From: Nematostella vectensis
Taxonomy: Eukaryota > Cnidaria > Anthozoa > Actiniaria > Edwardsiidae
Reading direction: 5' to 3'
Assembly (NCBI RefSeq): GCF_932526225.1
Contig: NC_064042.1
Location: 6,691,540 to 6,755,539, forward strand
DNA: 64,000 nt
Part shown: piece by piece, positions 32,701 to 47,198 of the stretch
Layout: each line of letters begins with the position of its first letter
Numbering within the stretch: the stretch's first letter is position 1
Translations under genes and position numbers: made by a program
The notes under the pieces: model-generated
The model's database searches: none
The model's input: the letters and a program-made list of their open reading frames with translations, nothing else
What the model was told of the DNA's origin: nothing

Positions 32701-35700
32701 CCTCTAAATTAGCGGTCGCGATTGAAAGTTCGCTTAAATTTCGTTCTCGTGTACTCTGAGATGGTATTCCTGGCTGCCGAGTGTGCATAATTTTGCGACT
32801 GTTTCCAGACTTAAACTGTTGATATCACAAAGCATCTATATATGCTGTGATAATCACCATAAATAGAAGCTATTTCGAGAAGCAATTTCAAAATACCATG
32901 CATGATGTATTCCAACTTTAGACTCTCATTAACTTACTCGTTTTACCTTGAATTTGCTTGAGTAAAGCTATAGTGGTGAGACTTTAGTCAGTGAGCACAA
33001 GTCTTCAATAGACAGCCATGCTGTTTCCCTGCTATCCGTGTGTTGCCCGAATTTCGTGCCATTGAATATGGGATTAATATTGCCCGGAGTTTTCTGGACT
33101 GTGTCTACTTGACTTTAGTAACAACATTGGCCATATATGAATACTTTCCGTAAGTGCTATTGGTAATTTGAGACGTTTTGTGTGTAAAGCTCTTGAACTA
33201 AGTAGGAGAAGAGGTACTTTTATGATGATGTCTCGACAAGACTATAACCAGGGCCAACACAAGCTTTGCGTAAAAAAAAAGCAACTGATGATAAGCACTT
33301 TGGAAGACATATATAATATCAAGACAGGAGCGCCGTTGTAGGGTTTTATCAGTAGCAATATCTTTTTTGAAGTGAGAGTGGTTACAACCTCTCCATTCTG
33401 ATTGGTTCTAAGATCGTGTGCCACAAACCTGTGATATTCTAATACGTCTAGATTCCAGACTTCTCTTTCAAAATGACGGCCAGAAAACGTATTTAATCAC
33501 GAATTCTTGCTGGTTTTTACGGAAGCACTTTGACTTAAAGAATTCTACGACGATAAAAAAAGGAAAGAAGAAGCAATTGAAATTGTCTGTTCAAGTTTTA
33601 AAGACAACGGTTTTATCAGTGTTTTTATATAATTTTTAAATGCATGTCTTGAGAGGTCACCATAAAACTATTACAAACAAACAAAAACAAACAAGATAGA
33701 CTTTTTTTGCAGACCATCGCCCACAGATATAATTTAATTGACTTATTATTTCGTCGATAAGGTCCTGTTTGGAACACGGCTTCGGCATAGAGCAGTAGAA
33801 GGCGTCTAGCTAGGGGGTGGATGCCGGAAGCGCGCATCCTTGACCGCGACAATGCGGCCTATTCCTGTAGAAAAATCAATCTTATATCTATGCCTCATTT
33901 CCCCCTCATGTCCATGCTTTTTATGCCTGCACAACCCCTCTTTCTCAGTCTATGCCTGCACAACCCCACCCTGTTCACAGCCTGGCTGAACTTCTTAAAG
34001 ACCATAACCCGTGAGGAAAAAAATACGAAAATATAATCCATTCCTCATTAAATACTTGCTAGTTTCCAGGGTCAATGACAAATGCGTGACTTATCGAAAA
34101 TGCATCGACGATACAGCCCTGCATATACAAGTAAGGGAGCCAGGCAACAAAACTTGTTAACATGAAGTAGTATCCGGAGATATTGTCAATGTCACGATAA
34201 ATTCACGAATACTTACGGATCTTTATATAGGTAAATGGTAATTCCAGAAACATACAAAAAGTTCTCTATACAAAACTGCAAGTAAAGCTGCATGATATCT
34301 CATGTTGATCTAGCCTTCTATCCCCTTATCACTCGGTTGTATGTTTGTAAGCTACACCAATCCTAGAATTAGGGTGGCCGGTGTTGAATGAGTTGTCTGA
34401 CGTCATCGCTTTGTACAAGCTAATGATCGCGGATTTACAGGGCCGCAGCACGTTTTCGCGCGTAAATTGAGATCATTTTCTCTGAAGGAAAGGAAAATGG
34501 CTCTCCATTCTACTGACGTGTGAATTTAAGGGGCATCATAAAATCACGTACTCGCTGTAAGGACCATTCCTCAAATTTCTCGCACGTTTCGTTGGCCAGC
34601 AGGTTTTAAACGAAATATTGCGTAGAATTCTTAACAAATGTTTCGGGAAAATTTGGACGCGCTCGTAAATCTTACTCTCCCTCTTTCATATCAATCCCTT
34701 ATTTTCTCGATTTCTCGCCTCTGATAAAAAAAAAAATCACTTTAATTAGAGATTGAGCAATATTAGCTTTATTTCTAAAGTCCTCCGCCAAACGAAAGTC
34801 GAGCTCAAGAATGGCCTTTTCATATTTCATTGTCGATGTTGTCCAAAGCGCAAGTGCGTATTTTTGAAGGATTTTTTTAATATGCTATACATCACAAAAC
34901 ATTAGTACCTTGAGTCGCGACAAAAAGCACCGACTTCATATCATTCTAATGCACGTCTCCATAACCACAAATGATGAGTTTATATTAAACGTCAAAGTCA
35001 TAAAAGCGAGCTTGCCCTTTTAAAGAACGATTGAAAAAACCATAGCGTTTTTAATAAAGGCTGACAATCTAGAATGAGAACATGCCATCTGAATCTGACT
35101 AAATGCTATCCTGGTGTCAAAATGTTTATATTTTATTCGAGATACTTTATTCCTATATTGACTTACATCTACAAGGAAGCATAAATTAAAGAAAAGTATT
35201 AAATAAAGCGGTTTCGATTAGTGATACATCAGGCGATTATTGTTTCCTCTAGAATATACATAGCTTTATTTGACAGCTGAAAACAGCTTTTCTACTATTT
35301 GTACAATATATAAAAACCTCATGCCACGCAACAAGCAAAATATACTTACTTTTAAATTTAAAAACAAACAATATTTCTTGAACTTTTTACGCTAAATCAA
35401 GTGATATCTATGAGAGAAAAAGGCTTTGAATCGACAATACCTTAATTGTGTGATCATGAAGCACATTAATGTCAAGCAGTCACGATAAAAGAACGGTCAA
35501 ACTAAAACCATTGTTGTGAATTACTTGTCTCCTTAGTCATGATACTCTAAAACACCGTAAACGCGAAAGAAACGATTACACCCCAATCCCCACCTTTGCA
35601 AACAAATCCTGAGACAACTAAAACGTTAACGTTTTCTTACCTTACTGCCTTTCTGAAACTGTCTCCTGTTCACAATTTTCGATAGCATCTAATCTCTACA

Positions 35701-38700
35701 ATTAATAAGAAACGGTTTTATCGAAAAAGGCATACTTAAAGACTCAGGATTTGTAAAAGCTTAAAGCCATATACTTTGGTAACGATCTTGCGCTCTTGAC
35801 TTTTCTTCGTTTGTCATTAAGTCGAGTGATATATTAGAAATGGTCAGCTAAGGATGTTGTATTTCTGTGATTAGCGCATAAACAGATATATTACACTCAC
35901 GGCAGCGGACTTCTATTCCATTCATGACGTCATCACACGAGCGACGAAATATGCAAAGCGATGCTATCGTCGAGGACTCTAAGACTACTTCTAGCGATGT
36001 GTATGTCAGGTCCTCAAAAGAAAATCGCCCGTTACTCAGACTTACTGGTTTCAAATAAAAACACAGCGGGGAACCCGAGCTTCGTGCGTGAATGATTTTC
36101 TATTGCAAAACGGAGTCAAGTTGCCATAGTAGAGCATAGGGAGATTTTAATTGGCGTAGATAGCTTGATTATTGTGTATTGGCTTCGAAGAATATCTAAA
36201 CATCGTGATCATTTTACTTAGATTTAAGAACTTGTGCGGTCTTTGAATATTGTGAAGTGCCCTACCGCGATGGGTTTATAATTAAAGAAGTTACCTGGTG
36301 TAGTAAGGTAAAATAACCCATGCAAAGGTGCGGTGCTGTGTGGTTCTCTGCCATCACGCAGTTTTCAAAACCAATAAAACGTATTTTTAAAACGGAACTT
36401 TTTCGGGACCTGCGCACCCCCCTGTGTACGCGCATGCGTGGTCCCAGTGAACACTTTACATTCTCTGCTTTTCAGTTATTGGACGTCTGAATATAAGAAA
36501 ACCTGTAATACAACGGAACGGCCTAAACGAACGTTTTCGTTGTGAGCAATAATTACGAGAAAAAAATGCAATCACATTCGGAGAATTTTATATAATAATC
36601 TAAAAATAGGATAGGAAATATGTGAGCATTAGAAAACAAATAAAAGACACCTTTTTTAATCAAATACGTTTCAAAACTTTTGTGGACATTTAATTAAGGG
36701 CTTTATGGTTCCTGATTTCCTTTCGCGCTTTTATGAGTTAATACAAACTTTCTTTTCGTGATGCTTTGAAACAGTGGGACACAATTAATAGAAGCTTGTT
36801 TTGTGAAACTGTGATGATCTCCCCTGGACTCCAGGGTTTAAGAAAAGTGAAATAATAGAGTATTTGCATTTCAGTTGTGCTAGCTATCAAGCCGTTTTGC
36901 ATTTTTTTTCTATTTTTTTTTTATTTATTTGGATCTTCTTAAAAAAAGGAACAGCGACACTAATACTTAAGACAAATGAATAAAAATATATAAACATATA
37001 TTGAAATAAAGTATTTCCCTATCCCTTTATGTAATTTCCCAAGCAGGCAAATGGCCAAATTTCAGCTAACTTTTTGATAGCAGGACAATTATGTTTTTGT
37101 TGTGGCCGCTTCACCATCTTTGTTTGGGATGGCGAGTTTCAAATAAAGGTTTAGGTATAACGGCTGTCTTCAAACAAATACCTTCCTACTGACGGGTCAT
37201 CATTTTTCTTTTTTTAAAAAAATATTGATATACCGTACATGATTACCCGAGAAGAATGATACCATGCCAACAGAAATTTATTAGGTTTGCCCTGCCAGCA
37301 GTCATAGGCCTCTGCTAGCAGATATAACGCAGATTACTTGACGAGAAACCTTTTCTGAAAAAAATACTCGTCAAGTAAGACGACTCGAATTTTTTTAATG
37401 AAAAAAATGCGTCATAAGAGGCTAATAAAAAAAAATAATTTAAAAGTATCTAATAGATGGGGGAACAGCATCCGTATGGTTTCCTTTTTGTTTCCCTAGT
37501 TGTCGTTTCCCCATTCTTCCGTGGGCTTTTGTTACTAGCAATGTGAAAGTGTCTGCTGTTCCGACCTCTTCTAGAAATGTTTAATTCGTATTTACTTGGC
37601 ATAAAACAGCTTGTGAGAATAAAACTTGGCAGTCTGTCACCAGAATCGCGATTGTGGTCGCCATAAGAAACCATAGAAATATCAAACTACGAACTACCGT
37701 GTTTTATCATGCAGGTGATCATGCCGCGAACCTAGAATGGGGTTCTCTGTTTCTGTGCTATTCTTGCTGAAGGAGCCCTTGTCAACATGATGGGACCATT
37801 AGGCTGAATGTGTTAAGCACCGATCACACCCGTACTTAAACAGTAGTAAAGCCTTTTTAAATATCATTGAATCAATGTGATGCAAGGGCAAAGGGAATAA
37901 CTAGTGCCGTTAGCCTACCTTGATCCGTACAATCTAAACCACGTGCTAAGCGACAATCTCAGTTCACTCTGCATTTAGCTTGTGCAGGCAGTCAGGTATT
38001 TTAGGATCATATATTTTAAACGAGTAAGATGCAAAGAACTAGCTTTGAGTGCCGGCCTAAGATATCATTCCACCTCATCAATGGTATGTCGACAATGCAC
38101 GGAAATACTGCCTTGTGTCCGTCGCTCGGTTTATAAATATTTGCACACGTGACACGGCCCCTAACCCTTTCATCAATAATAGCTTAGTCTTTTCTGCTCT
38201 TGAGTGGTCTGGTTTATTCCTTTTAAAAAGGGAGTCTAACTCGATAGGCCTTGCATCACTTTATCAACTATGAAGAGAAATCTTTGGAATATCATCGCAT
38301 TTTGGTGAAACTTTTTTATGTAACTTGTCCGGCTAAATACCCGTACCAATTATAAGGTCAGTTAGGATCATTGAATTGGTATATCACTTTCATTAGATCG
38401 CGATGGGCGAATCTCGACGAACCTTTGAATAAGGCCGTTATCGATAGCTTGAGGGTATGAACACAGAGAATGCTGATAGACTGCTAACATACGGCTGATA
38501 AACAATATAGATCTTTACTGCACTTATTTTTAACTGCACTTCCACTATATGATAAGAGCCTTACGCCGAGCTAATATTCGCATTAAAAATTGATATTTGA
38601 CACATTTCCTTGGCTGATGATTTTATCCCTTTTTGATTATTATACCCGCAAATGTTCTTCATTAGCCTTATATTTTTAATCACATGAGATGATGGATAAG

Positions 38701-41700
38701 TGATAGCCTGAAACAATGGATTCTGAATATGAAATAAGAGCCCGTTGCGCACCCAAGACTGACAACAGGAACACACATTAATGGAAAATAAATAAATAAA
38801 CAATAAATAAAAAACAAAAAGAGCCATTGCTTGACTTTTATGGTCCACCTGTGGTTATATGAAAGCGCTTGTGCCCAGTCTATTATTCAAAATGGCTGGC
38901 GGGAAGGTTGGTGTGCTTTTCTGCAGAATATCATGTCTGCATTGGATCCCAGGCTTTTACCATGGTAGGCAAGGTCAGTTTCAGGAAGTGTTTTTTAATA
39001 TTTCTGTGTATGATACATTTAGCGATTCAAACCACTCTCAGTAAACGATTTATGTCAGCATGGAAGCTTCTAGTTCTGCTTGTCTTAGCCTGTTTAGTGT
39101 TGTATAATCTTACTATCCGATTGCAATTGCTTATTGTGAAGTTCACTTGCTTTTATTTTATCGATCTCATCTGCTTATGTATTTGACTAGCATGGAACGA
39201 GATATTATGAAATTCCGTATGAATTCCGCTTATTTGTGTACATCAAAATATTCTAATTGGTTACACGATATTTGTTGATTACGCTTTCAATTTCATGAAG
39301 TTTCATACTCCTTGTTGACAGAGAACTTATTTTTGGCGTACTTGACTCCAAAAATATCAAATTCCCGAGTCTTCCGATGGCCTTCCGATGTTTTGTAAAA
39401 TTGAAGAATTCGCGAAAGCCAGCTCAGCAAAATACAAAGAAGAGATGCCTCTAAGAAAAACACAAGAATCTAAAAGAAAATAATAGACTTCTGTCATGAT
39501 TTTTATGTTCGCGGATAGCTCAGAGAAAACAGCCGTGCTTTTATGCGAAATATTATCTAGTGTGTAAACCAAGTGAAAGTTCAAATCTTTAGACTTGAAT
39601 AAGTATTTGCGCCAAATTCCACTTAACATCCTTGACTTGCGAACATCTCGTTCTCTGGGTAAAAGGTCAAACTGTTCTATTCTTTCCCCAAAAGGCGATC
39701 CAAGCTTTGCATTCTGCAGACGCTCAGATGCTCCTACCCTGTTAAGATCTGCGAGGTGATTAGAGAGATACACTCCACGCCAGATGGCGAAGGGAATGTA
39801 AGACTCCCTCGGACTGTGTTTTGATCTTCTCGAAGGAACGTCTCAGGCAAGGGGTGAAATAAAGAGGAAAGAATGGTGTGTATGTAGAAAGGAGTTGCCG
39901 TACACAAGTAAACTGCAAGTTAAAGCGAATTTTAATTATTTCCTTATATTTATAATAACATATTAACACACCTTTTAGCTACTAACTCAACATCCCTGCT
40001 TTTAGAAGAGAAAACAATAATTGCTCCACTTGTCTTTAGCAAGGTAGGCAAATCTTAGAGAAAAAGTTATACGAATTTGACATTAGCATTTTTTGACTCG
40101 CATTGGTTTACCCCGCCTAGTGAGGGCTTCAGGGTCTGGGCCTCCCCTTATCTGGTTTCTACTGCGATGTTGTAGTTAATCCCCAGAATTAATAGGAGCT
40201 AAGTATTTATATATCATGACACATGACAAGGATAAAACTGATTAAACTGAGATCAACTCACGATAAGTAATCCATTCATTTGACAATAGAGTTATAAAAA
40301 TCAGTGAACATTGAACATGAGTTGGGCTATTATGACTGACAGGCCGGGATTATCCGTATAAGACATGATAGACACGCAGGCAAATAATTCGTATGTTATG
40401 AAAGACGTCAGAAACAGATCCAAAAATAATTTAAAAAGTGCATAATTATGTTGGTAACCACTTTTTAGTGCTGCTTATAATATTTGAAAAAAAACAAAAA
40501 TGTTACAAGATAAAAAAATCCAGATTCTAGAAAACCAAAAATAAAAGAAAAAAAACGAAAAATAGAAATGATCACATAGAACCTAGCATTATTCCCTGTT
40601 TTTTAAGAATGTATTTGTAGCTAGATTTGATTTTTTGTATCGCAAATAGCAGCCAAAATAATGCATCATGTATATAGTATGTATCGTATGGCACCGTATC
40701 ATATGGTAACAAAAATAATCTAATCTTATCCTACATAATGTATATTTATTTATTTGGTTTTTATTTTTAATATTTTTAAATATATTGTAATTTTTAAAAT
40801 ACAGGTTCAAATGTATTTTTCTATGCTTTGGTTATAAACATAGTAGTGTCCGAAATTAATCAAAACTCCCTAGATCCGCCCTTGATAAATCGTTTTCTAA
40901 AGTATTAACAACAAGAAGCCGCAGAGCACAGCAGTGCGCAGCTCCCATTGGACTAGCCATCGCCAGGCAAAGGTGGTTTTCGCATTTGAAGACGTTTCGA
41001 GTCGTTTGTTTGTATTTATTTGTACCGTGAGCGACGACACGGAACTTTCTAAGCTGGATGAAGCTATGCATTTCAGGCTTTAGGTGCGTTTAATGTTATA
41101 AAAAAACGTTTTGTTCTATTCCTTGTTTGGTTGGTAAACATTCTCGGTTATATGTTGCCCCTAATGCTACGGCGCATGCATCTGTTACTATTAGGAACAT
41201 GGCATTTTTACCAGCTTGTTTAAAGTGCAACTTAAGGCTTTGCATTCTATTTTCTTATATATTTTTTTGTCATTATTTTAGGCTTACCCTGTATCTCGTA
41301 TATTTTTCATAGTTTTATTTATTTATTAAGTACCTTACCTGCTTATGTATGATACAACTAAGATGCTCTGTCTCGTATGCTCTGTGATTCCTTTTTGTCT
41401 ACAAGTTGCTCTTCCGTCGACAAAGATAGTAAAGTACGGATGGGCGAATATCTCTGGTATATAAATGGATGCAATGATGTCAACGGATTAACACAGTCGT
41501 TATGGTATTAACTGTTCTCCAGTGAGATCCGCTGTTAATAAGATGTCGTGAAATGAGCCTATTCGCTTGTCAAGAATATAATTGGTTTAGCTCTCATCAG
41601 TTTGTTCCAACAAAACAGGGTCTTAGTGATAATTGGTTTGTTGTATGGAAGTGTTTATTTTAGGTGGTCTAAATGCATGGGATCTTTCTTAACATCATTA

Positions 41701-44700
41701 TCTTATATGAGGTTTTAGCTTTGTTATTTCCAATTTTTGCGTGTTTTTTTTTATTGAAACCATAAGGCAAATGCATATTTTACCTTGCAGTCGTAAACAA
41801 GAAAAAAAAAACATCACAGCTTCATGGCTATTCAACCCATCTCCTTGTAATTGACGGGGTCATTTACATATCTGTTTTAATTCGAAGAGAATATTACTTT
41901 GCCCCTAAGTCTGACTAATTAGGTAGTATCACATATGCCACGTGATCAGAAAATGGCTTTTTTTTCTACATTATACAATCGTTCACTAATTACCCGGCCG
42001 TCCATCATCCAAAAATTAAGTAAATCGACTCCGACACATTTAAGACAAACTAAGGAATGTTGCTCGTTTAGTAGTTTTTACGCATGGGTCAATACCAATT
42101 TTACTCAAAGAATAATCGATCGAAAGTGGAGTTAACGCTGTGCAAATACGCGTTGATTGATGATTTCCTGTTATTTGTCACTAGCTCAAGGAAATGGAAA
42201 AGCCAAAACAGGTGTCTAGGTACATTTTAATAAGTTGCTGTTAACTGCCGAAATAATTAACTAAAAAAAAGCATAATTGTGTGATAAAAATTATGTGAGT
42301 CGAATTGAAATCTTAACCAGAATTTATTCATACGCAGTCTTTTATTCTTCTGTATAACTTTAGTTTTAGAATTAAAAGAGTGGACACGGAAGGTAATTTT
42401 GGAGAGGAGCGAAGGGCTTAGCGATAACAAGCATCAACAAGCATCTTGTACTAATTCTTAGACCTCTGATGTCCTAGAAATGGGAGGGAGGGTGGGTAAA
42501 AGGAATGTGTTCTACGCCTTACATCTGAAATTGTGCCGCACTAGTTCAGCTTGGGTACATGTTTTTAATATCTACGGTCGGTGACAAATTCACCCCCAAA
42601 AATCAAACAGCCAAAATCTCTATAAAAAAAAGCCCAGCAAGCAAAGCTGAAAAAGCATATTCAAATTCCAGAGGAAAAAAAATCGAGCAATCAAACTGGC
42701 AGCGAAAAAATCTCGAGCAGAAAAGAATTCCGCTTCCTCCTCTTCAGATTTCAAATGGTCGGCCGCTAAATGATAGATTCACCTTTCCTCGTGGAAAGGC
42801 TTGTAATTAAAAGTGGTAAGAGGAGGAGAAAATCCTTCCCTGATTTCTAGGCCATGTAATACGCTAGTGGACTTACGCTTAATGGACTGACATTAGAACT
42901 ACTTGGACTGATGTATATGCCTGTTAATACCATTATAGATTTTAAGAGTTGAAAGGGAGTAAACACGACTGCCTTTGTGTTTAGTAATGACGTTAGTATT
43001 CTGCCTAGTGCTCTACTTGCAGGATAAAGATATTTGAATAAAGGAAAAATGATTCCAAGGATTTAAGCTTGCTTGATAAGTCTGCTCATAACTTGTGCCT
43101 TTGTGTGGCTTTCTTTTTTCTAATGAACTCAAGTGGTTTGATAATCATATTCTATCCTTGATCAATTTATGTGAGTTTCTTTTTCTCCATTTCTGTTTTG
43201 TTCAAAGCGATTTAAGTACCGTTTACTATATTTAATTTAGTAGCACACCAATTTTTTTGTGACTAATGCATTTTTCTATTTTTTTTAAAGATCTTGTTAT
43301 AAGGTTTTATCTATATTTTTCCTTATTGGCGAACATCGATTTTTGATTATTAGACCCTATAGGCCCTTTTAGAGGAGAACCTTCTAATCGCGATGTACTA
43401 TCAATAATAAGGCAATATTCGAATACTCGCGCGGAGGTTATTCCCATATGTGCGTGCATACTCAGTATCAGATTTGCGTTCACAGATATCTTCAATTTTA
43501 TCAACACAAAAAACTAGCCTATTACTTGCGCTATTTTGCTAAGCCTCGCGAATGGCTAGGGATTATTCGGTAATTGCAATCACACACGAATGTTGAAGAT
43601 TTCCATTATAATAGAAAATCCTCTATTTGGGTTTTGAAATGCTCCTTTCGCATCTTACGTCTAGCCTAAGGTAGAAGAGCAAGTATGACTCATTTTGTTA
43701 TACATTTTCACGGCGCGACATCGACATCTTTGTGGTTAATTGAAGAGGACCTCAAACCCCCTCCAGGCAGAACACACTCTGCCCAACTAGACTTTGAAAT
43801 AACGTTCGTTAAATCTAATCCATTTTTTTCTGGCATCTTAAAAACTTGAAGTGCATACTGGATTCATATGGTTGAGCTTTCGGTAGCCACGAATGAACTG
43901 CGGTTTCTTCTGAATATCGTGAGTGTGGGGTAAGTTGTTATCATAATAGGGTGGCGCAGGGCGGAGCTAAAGGAAATTATACTCATCTTAGGAATGATAA
44001 ACACATATATCATATAAAGGGGATGCTAATGACGTTTTCCATTTTTCCGTTGCCAAAATTACTCAGTAAGGAAAAAATATACGCACGGAAAAACGGTTGT
44101 ACAATATCAGGTTTGTTACATTCAAATGTACGCGAGCATTATCAAGGGCTCTGTAAACTAGATCTTTAATATAAACGTAGTTAGATCAAAACGAAAGCGC
44201 AAACGGTAATTAAAATCGTCGTAATAAAGATCTAGAGTGTGGTTTTTTAAACTGCAAATCGTAATGATTATAGGTTGTATGTTTTTTTACTTTGAAATAA
44301 TTTGCTGTTTTCTTTAAATCTATTGAAAGCAAAAAGTCATAAAATTCTAATAAAAGAATGCATCAGATGTTTAGTTTACTCCTTCTGTATGTTTACTCGT
44401 TTTTTCTTCTTTTTTCTTAACACACCAGAAAGTCTAATAAAGGATAAACCTAGATACATATATCTCCACGTTATATGTTGATGAGCAAGATATATATATA
44501 TATATTATGTCCAGAATGAAAAATAAGGAACGTAATAAATAGGATTTCAATTTCGTTTCCTCGAAGATACTATCATAATGTCAGAGTAGAAAAACCCTGT
44601 CTTGTTATCTAAACAATGATCGTTTGACGGTTATAATGTATTAATGATGAACCTTATCTGCAAATGAGCAATAGATGCCTCGTGTTTGCCATTTCACATA

Positions 44701-47196
44701 ACCTTGATACCAATCGGATACTTACTCGCCAGTTGTTCCATTTTAGTGTTTTTAAATTTACGTTTATTTATTCTATAGTTATTTCAATTCCAAGCCGAAC
44801 AGGCTGATCAAAACATTGAAAAGAAAATCCGATCTGTACTTTGATATTTCGTGGGTTTTATGTGGAAAGGCAATGCAGTCATGATAGACATGATATCTAT
44901 GTTGTATAATCTTTTGATAAACTTATTTTGTATTAATCCAGACTGAGATATGCCTGCTTTTGTCGTCTTTTTTTTTAATCACAGGAAATGTATCAGCCTG
45001 AGTTGTTGCACGTGCGACTGCTTTTTTTACTTGCATTTGATGAAAACAAATATTCGCACAGTTTCAGCAAGAACAGTGGAAAACACGAGAGCCATTTATA
45101 GAAAAATGTACCAATACCAATTTGTCAAAACAAGATATTATAAAAGAAGCCTAAGATATTATAAAAGAGGCCTCAATGCCAGTTCTGTCATACGCCCGAT
45201 TAAATATTCACATGAAAGCAAAACAAACCTGAAATTCTCCTTCATAGCTAATGATCGTCTCTCTCAATTCCCTTCTTTTTTACTTTCAATGTTTTTAGAA
45301 GTCTTAGCCTAACATTCTCTATTCTATTCACGTTTGCCTGACAAACTATTGTTCGAAGAAAATAATCAAGACTTGCCTTACAAGAACTTCGTCTTCGCGA
45401 TTCCTATTCAGATTCTTCTGTTTAGTGTGTCTATCCCTGCGGGTACTATTAGGCGCTATACGTAAACTCCTTCAAAGAGACTACAAACAAGGAGGCTTGC
45501 TTTGAGTGATCACCTTTCTCAATTATCTACCCCTGTGAACAAATAGTCCCCGATAAATCTACGATTGAATGACAACGTGCCGGGTTCTTGCTATGTACAA
45601 TCAGAAGTGCGTCAGTACTCGATAATTCCTGGAGGTAGATCACGCAGAATAAACGTATCAAAACTACACACTTACTCGTTATCATTGCACATTTTAGTTA
45701 CTATTCATACTTAAATCACTGCAATCTTTAGTTGTTATTATGATATATGTTTTACATATCGAAAAATCATGCTCACGTTCCTAACGCTAACATAGATTTT
45801 CTCGTGTCTTCTCGGACAAGGACATTAAGACATAGAGCTCTCGGGTTCAATCCGGAATAAATACTTTAAGCCGCAGGTTCTGTCTCACCAAACACACTTC
45901 CTTAACCTAGGGATGTACAAAGACCGCTGGGAACCGACGTCGGCCCATGGTACCATCCCAAGTTTTATACTCTCACAGTAAATGGCAAGTCCGTATCTAT
46001 AATAACAGGACGTCACTAAATCCGATGCGCATTGTCTATACAGTACTTGTCCTATAGAAACACAACACATTGATATTTATTTCTACGTCTCTTCCACGCC
46101 ATCTTCTTAGGTATCCTCGTCTGTCACACCCATCCTCACATCTACTTTTTCTGACTGCATCTCCCTTTAGTCACCCAATTTGCCTTCAGCGTCCAGCATT
46201 AACTCTGTCTCCTCTCCCACACTTCCCTTCCCAATTCTCACCCCTCTGTATTTCCAAATCCCTCTACATCATCAAGTCCTCCCACTTTATCTTGTTTGCT
46301 CCTACCTAATCACCCTGATTCTAAAACATCTACTTTTTATTGGCTTCATAGGGAGGCAGCTAATTGAGGGCAAATGCCACTACCCCCCGGCCCGCCAAAT
46401 GACGGTGTGTCTCTTCTTTTACGAAAGAATAACCAAGTTTTAACTTCCCGCTTACAATATTTAATGACAGCAAGTCCCTCAGCAAGTTCTAGCAAACCTG
46501 TATACCTTCCATTAACCTACTAGTCTCATTTTTTTAAAATTGAAACTTCCTGTCTAGAAATCTATCTAGTTTGTTCTTATCGCTCTCTTGCTGCACGTAG
46601 AGCGGTTATCCACCTAATATAATACATAGATTTAGGCATTGCCTATGAGCGGAGCTCCGACCAAATGCTTATTTTCGCTTAATAATTCAAGAAATATTAA
46701 ATATTATTATATTTCTGTTTTTGACGATGTCAACAATTCCACAGATCACGCGACCAACTTGTTATACCCCTTTTACCCCACCCTTGACATCTACATGATA
46801 CCTGCCAGTTTGGTTGTCATACGATGCTTTTTGGGGACGGACGGACGGACGGACATCGAGTCACGAAAACTCGATTCGATGGCTTACAAGTATTTGTTAC
46901 CATATTTGTTTTATATACCACTTTTTCTTAGGTATGGGGCTCCGCGCGGAGCTCGGCTAAAAATGTACGCTCATAAAAACAAACATATCCCTTAGGAACT
47001 GCTACATATTCAACATCCCAAAATAAAGTATTTATGTTTCTTTCTCGAAAAGGGGAACCTTTCTATTTTAATAGGGGAATTTGGTTTGTTATAAGGTGAA
47101 AGGTGAAACTGCCAATGGTTTGTAGTCTGTTTAAAAATTTTGCAATCTGTGTTTTTTAACTGCCGTCCGAACTATAGCAGTAGTAACAATTAAGAA
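29787..47196. other. Gene-poor AT-rich region (about 17 kb)
   Basis: No exon or RNA gene could be supported on either strand. Local items are a 23-bp-period duplication of gttattgcgttacattgc (about 30050-30088), two copies of atgcctgcacaacccc (33920-33970), a duplicated agatattataaaag (45130-45170), a gacggacggac microsatellite (46838-46853) and short (TA)n tracts. Open stretches at 35848-36054 (minus) and 39357-39773 (minus) lack recognisable domains or repeat support. Confidence 0.5.
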
Positions 47197-47198
47197 TA

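Noticed and set aside
39357-39773. 138-codon minus-strand open frame
   Set aside because: No recognisable domain, no repeat or splice support, ordinary AT-rich context; one frame of this length is expected by chance in 34 kb.
44950-45312. 120-codon plus-strand open frame
   Set aside because: Contains a local 20-bp duplication and low-complexity Tyr/Lys text; no domain recognised.
45820-45860. tRNA T-arm-like text (gggttcaatcc)
   Set aside because: No acceptor, D-arm or anticodon arm can be built upstream.
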